From an uncultured bacterium (GTDB lineage: Bacteria; Verrucomicrobiota; Kiritimatiellia; RFP12; UBA1067), in contig CACZAK010000104.1 in NCBI GenBank assembly GCA_902779075.1, positions 1-17,387 on the forward strand: DNA of 17,387 bases, read 5' to 3'. A program made the position numbers and the translations under genes. Shown one piece after another: positions 1 to 4,422 of the stretch. Positions within the stretch are counted from its first letter, which is position 1. Each line of letters starts with the position of its first letter. The notes beneath the pieces are model-generated. The model was not told where the DNA came from, did not search any database, and was given only the letters and a program-made list of their open reading frames with translations.

Positions 1-1034
1 GTGAAGCGGAACTCGAAGTCGCTGCCCGGCACGGGACGCGACTCGAGCTTCGAGAGGTTCACGCCGATCGACGCGAACTTCGCGAGCACGCCGCTCAGCG
101 CGCCCGGATGGTGGGCGAGGCTCATCAGGAGCGTCATCTTGCTCGCGTCGGGGTAGATCTGGAGGTCCTTGGAGATGCAGATGAAGCGCGTGTAGTTGGA
201 GGCGACGTTCGAGATGTCCTCCGCGAGTACGTCGAGTCCATAAAGTTCCGCGCACGCGCGGGAGGCGATCACGGCCTCGTCCATGCGGTCGGACGCCGCG
301 AGGTCCGCTGCTGCTGCTGCCGTGTTCGACGCGGGGATCGTGCGCATCTCGGGATGTGCGAGGAGGAACGCCGAACACTGGGCGATCGCGTGCGGGTGGC
401 TCGTCACCTCCTTTACGTCGGAAAGCTTCACGCCGCGTTTCGCGAGCAGCACGTGCCGGATGCGCATCCGCATCGCGCGCACGATCTTGAACTTGTGCTG
501 TGCCATCGCGTCGTAGATGGCGGGTACGGACCCCACGGCGGAGTTCTCTATCGGGAGCACGCCGTAGTCGCACATGCCAGTCTCCACGGCGCGGCAGACG
601 TCCTCGAAGCCGCGGAAGTAGAGGATTGTGGGGAAGGAGAAGAGTCGGCTCGTTGCCTGCTGCGAGTAGGCGCCTTCCGTGCCGGGACACGCCACGGTGG
701 CCGATGACGGGAACTGGTCGGGCGTGTTCTTGATTGCGTCGCCGATCTGCGACACTAGCGCGTTTTCGCCCTGGATGGCAGTCCGCTGCCGTCCGCGCGA
801 GATGGAGAAGAGCGTGGTGAAGAATAGGCGGGCCTCGTTCTCCATGTCGGGTCCCACCTCCTTCGCGACGCGCGAGAGGATTTCGCGCTCACGCGCCGGG
901 TTGAGAATCGGCGAGCCGCTCGCGCGTTTCGCCTCTGCCACTTCGGCGGAAACCGCGAGGCGGCGCACGAAGAGCTCGCGCATGTTCTCGTCGATCTCGT
1001 TGATCTCCTTGCGGATGTCATCCAGGTCTTTCAT
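1..1034 (-). CDS. pheA: Bifunctional chorismate mutase / prephenate dehydratase (P-protein), C-terminus cut by window edge
   Basis: This enzyme converts chorismate to prephenate and then to phenylpyruvate, the committed steps to phenylalanine, in the cytoplasm. Reading leftwards from ATG at 1034, about 344 codons stay open to the window edge. Residues 1-85 form an AroQ-type chorismate mutase helix bundle with the ending NPAREREIL. Residues about 113-290 are the prephenate dehydratase, with GTEGAYSQ, PIENSAVGSV, SHPHAIAQC and the catalytic-Thr motif NYTRF (about 279-283). From about residue 298 an ACT domain begins and reaches its ESRP signature before the sequence stops, so the usual phenylalanine-binding feedback domain is probably present. 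A ribosome binding site (AAAGGA) lies about 8 bases upstream. The gene follows the DAHP synthase by 12 bases and should be co-transcribed with it under the upstream attenuator. The family call is firm. Only the last part of the ACT domain is missing from view. Confidence 0.95.
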   Translation of the reverse strand, partial: MKDLDDIRKEINEIDENMRELFVRRLAVSAEVAEAKRASGSPILNPAREREILSRVAKEVGPDMENEARLFFTTLFSISRGRQRTAIQGENALVSQIGDAIKNTPDQFPSSATVACPGTEGAYSQQATSRLFSFPTILYFRGFEDVCRAVETGMCDYGVLPIENSAVGSVPAIYDAMAQHKFKIVRAMRMRIRHVLLAKRGVKLSDVKEVTSHPHAIAQCSAFLLAHPEMRTIPASNTAAAAADLAASDRMDEAVIASRACAELYGLDVLAEDISNVASNYTRFICISKDLQIYPDASKMTLLMSLAHHPGALSGVLAKFASIGVNLSKLESRPVPGSDFEFRF

Positions 1035-1046
1035 CTTTACATTCCT

Positions 1047-2063
1047 TTAATCGTGTAACTGGTAGGCCAGCGGGCGGAGCGCGTTCACGCGGCGCATCGT
1101 CTCGGCGAACATCTCGGGCGTCTGGCTCTGCGCACCGTCGCACAGCGCGTGCGGCGGGTCGTTGTGGACCTCGATGATGAGTCCGTCCGCGCCCATCACC
1201 ACGGCGCCCATCGCGCACGGCTCCACGAGACGTGCCACGCCGGTCGCGTGGCTGGGATCCACGATCACGGGCAGGTGCGTGAGGCGGTGGAGGATGGGTA
1301 CCACCGTAAGATCGATCGTGTTGCGCGTGGCCGTCTCGTAGGTGCGGATACCGCGTTCGCAGAGAATGACGTTCGGGTTACCACTCGCCATCACGTACTC
1401 GGCGCTCATCAGCAGTTCCTGGAGCGTGGCGCTCATGCCGCGCTTGAGGAGGACGGGCTTCTTCGAGTGCGCGCCCACTTCCTTCAGGAGGTCGAAGTTC
1501 TGCATGTTGCGCGCGCCGATCTGGATTACGTCCACGTCGTTGAACAGCTCAAGGTGCTCGATGCGCATCAGCTCGGTCACGATGGGCAGCCCCGTCTCGC
1601 GCTTCGCCTGGACTAGGATCTCAAGGCCGCGCTTGCCGAGACCCTGGAAGGAGTAGGGGGAGGTGCGCGGCTTGAACGCGCCGCCGCGCAGCATCGTGGC
1701 GCCGGCGGCCTTGACGGCCTTTGCGATGGCGATCACCTGCTCCTCGCTCTCCACGCTGCACGGGCCCGCGATCACCTGGAAGTTGCCGCCGCCGACCTTG
1801 AACCCGCTGCAGTCCACCACCGAGTCCTCCGGGTGGAACTTGCGGTTCGCCTCCTTGTACGGCTCCTGGATGCGCTGGACGGTCTCCACGACGCTGAGCG
1901 CCTGGACGAGGCCGATGTCGAGGCGCGCTACGTCGCCCACGCATCCGATAATGGTTTCCGACTCGCCCGCGCTCACGTGCGGTGTTACCTTGTGGTCGCG
2001 CAACCAGCCGAGCAGGCAGTCAACCTGCTTCTTGTCCGCGTTCTTTTTGAGTGTGATGATCAT
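1047..2063 (-). CDS. aroF: 3-deoxy-7-phosphoheptulonate (DAHP) synthase, type I-beta with N-terminal ferredoxin-like domain
   Basis: The enzyme condenses phosphoenolpyruvate and erythrose 4-phosphate, the entry step of the shikimate pathway. The 338-residue protein has the size and layout of the Thermotoga maritima enzyme. Residues 1 to about 66 form the ferredoxin-like regulatory domain that mediates feedback by aromatic amino acids in that family. A TIM barrel follows, with GPCSVES (100-106), GGAFKPRTS (127-135), the ERGIRTYE stretch (236-243) and VDPSHATG (268-275). Cys102, His272, Glu298 and Asp309 match the expected metal ligands. The ATG at 2061-2063 is preceded by a strong AAAAGGAG site. 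The gene sits first in an operon with the chorismate mutase/prephenate dehydratase. Its upstream leader encodes an aromatic-rich peptide and a terminator, so expression is probably attenuated in response to charged Phe, Tyr and Trp tRNAs. The symbol aroF is the generic one; some genomes call the same family aroG or aroA(G). Confidence 0.96.
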   Translation of the reverse strand: MIITLKKNADKKQVDCLLGWLRDHKVTPHVSAGESETIIGCVGDVARLDIGLVQALSVVETVQRIQEPYKEANRKFHPEDSVVDCSGFKVGGGNFQVIAGPCSVESEEQVIAIAKAVKAAGATMLRGGAFKPRTSPYSFQGLGKRGLEILVQAKRETGLPIVTELMRIEHLELFNDVDVIQIGARNMQNFDLLKEVGAHSKKPVLLKRGMSATLQELLMSAEYVMASGNPNVILCERGIRTYETATRNTIDLTVVPILHRLTHLPVIVDPSHATGVARLVEPCAMGAVVMGADGLIIEVHNDPPHALCDGAQSQTPEMFAETMRRVNALRPLAYQLHD

Positions 2064-2095
2064 TTCTTTTTTCTCCTTTTAAGATTTTCTTGAAC

Positions 2096-2129
2096 GAAAA
2101 CGGCCTCGCTCGTTCTGGAGCGGGGCCGT
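2096..2129 (-). terminator. Attenuator terminator hairpin upstream of DAHP synthase
   Basis: On the minus strand ACGGCCCCGCTC pairs with GAGCGAGGCCGT across a CAGAAC loop. This gives eleven pairs with one C-A mismatch, and the stem ends in a short run of four T. The hairpin lies between the aromatic leader peptide and the ribosome binding site of the DAHP synthase. A terminator there can only work as an attenuator for the operon. The U-tract is short, so termination strength is uncertain. Confidence 0.75.
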
Positions 2130-2187
2130 CATACGATAGGTTTCATTTTACGATTCACCTTATCAGAATGCGCGGGCCGCTCCGGCC
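2117..2187 (-). promoter_or_regulatory. Candidate antiterminator pairing and leader hairpin of the aromatic attenuator
   Basis: GGAGCGG at 2177-2183, inside the last codons of the leader peptide, is complementary over seven bases to CCGCTCC at 2117-2123, the 5' side of the terminator stem. Pairing of the two would break the terminator. The same leader segment can also fold on itself as GGCCG-GAG-CGGCC (2175-2187), a candidate 1:2 hairpin. A ribosome stalled on the Tyr/Phe codons at 2190-2207 would leave GGAGCGG free, while one at the stop codon (2163-2165) would mask part of it. This is a fold proposed by eye and has not been energy-tested. Confidence 0.6.
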
Positions 2188-2234
2188 GTAAAGCCGAAGT
2201 AATAGTACCACGCAAACTTAAAGGTCTTAATCAT
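2163..2234 (-). CDS. Aromatic leader peptide (23 aa) of the DAHP synthase operon
   Basis: This short reading frame has ATG at 2232-2234, the GAGGA ribosome binding site at 2243-2247 eight bases upstream, and TGA at 2163-2165. Nine of its 23 residues are aromatic. The core is FKFAWYYYFGF, followed by a small Ala/Gly-rich tail and a last Phe before the stop. Such codon runs are typical of leader peptides used in transcription attenuation (pheL and trpL of enterobacteria are the classic examples). Here all three aromatic amino acids are sampled, which suits a gene at the common entry of the pathway. The frame stays open upstream to 2363, but that stretch lies across the promoter, so the short frame is preferred. 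The peptide itself probably has no function beyond ribosome pausing. Confidence 0.85.
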   Translation of the reverse strand: MIKTFKFAWYYYFGFTAGAARAF

Positions 2235-2257
2235 GCCTTTTTTCCTCAGACGCGGAA

Positions 2258-2287
2258 AGTATACCACAAACCCCTTTGTTCGCGCAA
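2258..2287 (-). promoter_or_regulatory. Promoter of the aromatic operon (extended -10)
   Basis: TTGCGC (2282-2287) and TATACT (2258-2263) are separated by 18 bases. TGG directly precedes the TATACT, giving the TGnTATAAT extended -10 form. The start of transcription should fall near 2251, only a few bases before the leader peptide's ribosome binding site. Confidence 0.75.
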
Positions 2288-2314
2288 TAGGGAATTTTTG
2301 AAATAGTAAGAATT

Positions 2315-2497
2315 GGGCGCATCTGCGAAATTCACCGCCGAGCCTTCTGATAATTGGAAACAACTATTTGAAACAACTTGCCTTTGGCGCGCGGGCTAAC
2401 TCGCCCGCGCCCACGCACCTCTCTCAAAGTTGTTTTTACCAGTTGTTCTGGTTGTTTCCAATCTCAAAACGCATGGGTGAAAAACGCAGATGCGCCC
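2315..2497. repeat. Long imperfect inverted repeat between two divergent promoters
   Basis: The outer arms are an exact 13-bp match: GGGCGCATCTGCG at 2315-2327 and its reverse complement at 2485-2497. TTCACC follows in both arms three bases further in. Nested inside are ATTGGAAACAAC (2352-2363) with its complement at about 2450-2461, AAACAACTT against AAGTTGTTT, and a central GC-rich pair GCGCGGGC/GCCCGCGC around the loop TAACTC near 2406. AAACAAC-like words recur five times, two leftwards and three inverted. No protein is encoded. The element could be a MITE-like mobile repeat, a cruciform, or a set of operators. I see no convincing target-site duplication at its edges. Confidence 0.8.
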
Positions 2498-2513
2498 GTA
2501 AAGTGTTACGGTA

Positions 2514-2542
2514 TTGCAATCGGACTGTAAATCTTATATACT
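2514..2542 (+). promoter_or_regulatory. Promoter of the GntR/LacI-type regulator, probably leaderless
   Basis: TTGCAA (2514-2519) and TATACT (2537-2542) have the ideal 17-base spacing. The predicted start of transcription is about 2549-2550, immediately before ATG at 2551, and there is no Shine-Dalgarno sequence. The mRNA is therefore probably leaderless. Confidence 0.75.
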
Positions 2543-2550
2543 ATCGACCC

Positions 2551-3639
2551 ATGCAAAATATACTCAATGATTTTCAGTTTGTGCCAGATGGCACCACTAC
2601 CTTGGTGGACGCCTTGTGCCGCTTTATAAAGGAGGGAATCACCTTCGGGCGGATAAAGGGCGGCGAAAAGCTTCCGACCATCGGCGATATATGCAAGGCG
2701 ACGGGGCTGACCTTCGCCCAGGCGCGGCGCGTGACGGAATGTCTGGCGAGGGAGGGTTACGTTAGTTCCCGGCCACACGTCGGAACCATCGTCCTGTCGC
2801 GCGGAGAAAACATCCTGCGCGGGCGCGTTCTGTTCATCCTGCCCGACGAGGACGTGGGCCGATACCATCCGTGCCAGCTGATAGACATCTTGGGGCGCAG
2901 GCTGACGGCGGCAGGCTATTCGTTTTCGATTGCCTCGTTTTCCCGTGACGCGAATGACGATCTCGCTGTCCTTAAGAGCGAACTCCTTCGTGCAACCAAT
3001 CTTGTCATTGCCGTCCGCGCCACGCCTCAGGTCCAAAAGGTCCTTGCGGAGTCAGGAGTCAGACATTTCTTCGTGTACGGCGACAAGCCGGAATCCGACG
3101 ACCATCCTTGGATTCGGTTTGCCCCCGAAGAGGCGTTCGCGCAGTTTGCCGACCACTGCTGCAGGGCTGGCGTCAAGAATGTCGTACAGGTGCGGTTCGA
3201 GGGGGTAGAAATGCTCGACGCACAGCCCGTGCTCGCGAAAAGGGGAATCGACTGCTCTTGGATGAACATATCGCGCAGCAAGGCCGGCTGGGGACGTTTC
3301 GATGGCATCGTACACTGCGGCTACGAAGCGTTCGCCGCCATGCCACGCTCAAACCTCCCCGAATTATTGCTGTTTTGGAACTCTTTTTTCACGCAAGGCG
3401 CAATTATGGCCTTTCTCGCCAATGGTATCAAAATACCGGAAGACGTGAAAATAGTAGCACTTTCAAACACCGGTGTCGGCCCTGTTTACATCACGCCTTT
3501 TACACGTTTTGAAATTGATCCTGCTGATGCAGGGCAGAAAATCGGCGATTTCGCTCTCGACGTCCTTGCGAAGAAACGCAAGCCAAATCCGCCCCAAATC
3601 ACGCCACAATACATATTTGGAGAGACCTTCCCGTTCTGA
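2551..3639 (+). CDS. GntR-type winged helix / LacI-type sensor transcriptional regulator
   Basis: From ATG at 2551 the protein has 362 residues. An upstream in-frame ATG at 2368 would run through the inverted repeat and the promoter, so it is rejected. Residues about 14-85 form a winged helix of GntR type, with the segment LPTIGDICKATGLTFAQARR followed by the wing GYVSSRPHVGTIVLS. Residues about 90-350 resemble the periplasmic-binding-protein fold of LacI-family sensors: RVLFILPDEDVGRYH opens the first lobe and a late ITPFTRFEIDPADAGQ segment matches the position where LacI proteins contact the effector. This arrangement is like AraR of Bacillus, a repressor released by a sugar. The effector and targets cannot be read from the sequence. 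The gene stands alone, divergent from the aromatic operon and about 580 bases upstream of the promoter of the giant secreted protein. The palindromic arrays on either side are candidate operators. Confidence 0.85.
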   Translation: MQNILNDFQFVPDGTTTLVDALCRFIKEGITFGRIKGGEKLPTIGDICKATGLTFAQARRVTECLAREGYVSSRPHVGTIVLSRGENILRGRVLFILPDEDVGRYHPCQLIDILGRRLTAAGYSFSIASFSRDANDDLAVLKSELLRATNLVIAVRATPQVQKVLAESGVRHFFVYGDKPESDDHPWIRFAPEEAFAQFADHCCRAGVKNVVQVRFEGVEMLDAQPVLAKRGIDCSWMNISRSKAGWGRFDGIVHCGYEAFAAMPRSNLPELLLFWNSFFTQGAIMAFLANGIKIPEDVKIVALSNTGVGPVYITPFTRFEIDPADAGQKIGDFALDVLAKKRKPNPPQITPQYIFGETFPF

Positions 3640-3742
3640 AAGTCGGGCCGGTTGCAAAATCTTTCTTGCTTAAAAAAGCAATGAACGTGCGCCAATGGCA
3701 GAGAGGTTGAATCTCAAGCAAAGGCACGGAAATATGAGGCTA

Positions 3743-3763
3743 GTCCGAACCGTAATATTACGG
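3743..3763 (+). repeat. Direct repeat copy 1 around TAATATTAC
   Basis: GTCCGAACCGTAATATTAC begins this copy, and 17 of these 19 bases recur at 4101-4119. Within it CCGTAATATTACGG (3750-3763) is a perfect 14-bp palindrome. The pair brackets about 340 gene-free bases that contain the 23-bp palindrome array. Confidence 0.6.
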
Positions 3764-3812
3764 CATCGCTAAATCCGTCAAGGAAGAGCTTCCAATCACT
3801 GTCTGTGATTCG

Positions 3813-3897
3813 TGACACCTAGGTGTCATAGGTTGTGACACCTAGATGTCAGTGGGTATGACACCTAGGTGTCATAGGGTGTGACACCTAGGTGTCA
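3813..3897. repeat. Four palindromes in an exact 23-bp phase
   Basis: TGACACCTAGGTGTCA, a perfect 16-bp palindrome, starts at 3813, 3859 and 3882. The copy at 3836 has one base changed (A for G in the right arm). The four starts are exactly 23 bp apart and the 7-bp spacers differ (TAGGTTG, GTGGGTA, TAGGGTG). Strict phasing with diverged spacers suggests binding sites for a dimeric protein rather than simple slippage. The array lies about 170 bp after the regulator gene and about 320 bp before the promoter of the giant gene. Its function is unknown. Confidence 0.85.
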
Positions 3898-4100
3898 GAA
3901 ATCGGGGCTCTATAGGTCATAACAAACAGGAAAGCAGTTCAAAGGCAAAGCATGGGAAATAAATCGAAGTTGGATTCCGTTTCTTTATGGCGAAAACCTA
4001 CTCCCCAACTGCCGAATTTAGGGGAAATGCGATTTCCTGCGGATATTTCCACTTTGGGAATGTTTTTGCGATTTTCTGCGAATGGGTTCGCCTCTTACGG

Positions 4101-4121
4101 GTCCGCACCATAATATTACCA
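4101..4121 (+). repeat. Direct repeat copy 2 around TAATATTAC
   Basis: GTCCGCACCATAATATTAC matches 17 of 19 bases of the copy at 3743-3761. Here the palindrome is broken by substitutions. It runs straight into the heptamer tandem. Confidence 0.6.
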
Positions 4122-4166
4122 CCAACCACCAACAACTAACCACTAGCCACTAATCACTAACCACTA
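4118..4166 (+). repeat. Degenerate heptamer tandem (consensus ACCACTA)
   Basis: Seven 7-base units run head to tail: two ACCACCA, then ACAACTA, ACCACTA, GCCACTA, ATCACTA and ACCACTA. Short intergenic heptamer tandems of this sort occur in many bacterial genomes. No function is visible. Confidence 0.75.
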
Positions 4167-4218
4167 ATCCCCTCCAAAACATTTTGCGGTTTTTGCGAAA
4201 AAAAAACGCTAGAAGCAG

Positions 4219-4247
4219 TTGTTTCGGGGCGTAGAGTTTGGTATAAT
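4219..4247 (+). promoter_or_regulatory. Promoter of the giant-protein operon
   Basis: TTGTTT (4219-4224) and a perfect TATAAT (4242-4247) are separated by 17 bases, and TTTGG precedes the -10. Transcription should start near 4254, leaving an untranslated leader of about 170 bases before ATG at 4423. Confidence 0.8.
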
Positions 4248-4356
4248 CCCTATTGCTTTCTGCCTTGAAAAGGGTTTCTTTGGGGGTGGGGAGTGTCAGA
4301 TTTACGGTGTCTGGAAGCCCGAAGCATAGTACGGTTGAAGGATTCTCGTAACTTTT

Positions 4357-4400
4357 ACGGTGGTTTTTCGTACTCGCCACCGTGAGGTGTTGTTTTTTTA
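4357..4400 (+). promoter_or_regulatory. Hairpin and T-run in the leader of the giant gene
   Basis: ACGGTGG (4357-4363) pairs with CCACCGT (4377-4383), and nine bases further there is a run of seven T (4393-4399). The ribosome binding site AGGAGG (4408-4413) follows at once. The gap between stem and T-run makes it a poor standard terminator, so a role as attenuator or as an mRNA-stabilising stem is only a possibility. Confidence 0.35.
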
Positions 4401-4422
4401 GAGGACGAGGAGGCAAAAGAGG

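Larger units (their letters stand above)
3640..4218. other. Gene-free, repeat-rich intergenic stretch
   Basis: No credible coding frame lies here on either strand, and the base composition is more AT-rich than in the flanking genes. A weak hairpin TTGCTT-AAAA-AAGCAA (3666-3681) follows the regulator gene but has no T-run, so it is a doubtful terminator. An inverted repeat AATCAC/GTGATT (3794-3810) sits directly before the 23-bp palindrome array. A 14-base word, TGCGATTTCCTGCG, recurs with one change about 40 bases later, near 4028 and 4067. The other repeats are listed separately. Confidence 0.6.

Noticed and set aside
2163..2363. A 66-codon minus-strand frame that contains the aromatic leader peptide at its end
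   Set aside because: Its upstream half runs across the operon promoter and the edge of the inverted repeat. The internal ATG at 2232-2234 has a good ribosome binding site just downstream of the predicted transcript start.
2368..2550. N-terminal extension of the GntR/LacI-type regulator from ATG at 2368
   Set aside because: The extension is translated from the inverted repeat and the promoter, looks compositionally random, and has no ribosome binding site. The winged helix begins normally after the ATG at 2551.
3813..3897. A possible small CRISPR array
   Set aside because: The repeat is a 16-bp full palindrome with 7-bp spacers. CRISPR repeats and spacers are much longer, and no cas gene is present.
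4150..4416. An 88-codon minus-strand frame upstream of the giant gene
   Set aside because: It overlaps the promoter, leader and heptamer repeat of the opposite strand, has no ribosome binding site, and shows no recognisable protein features.
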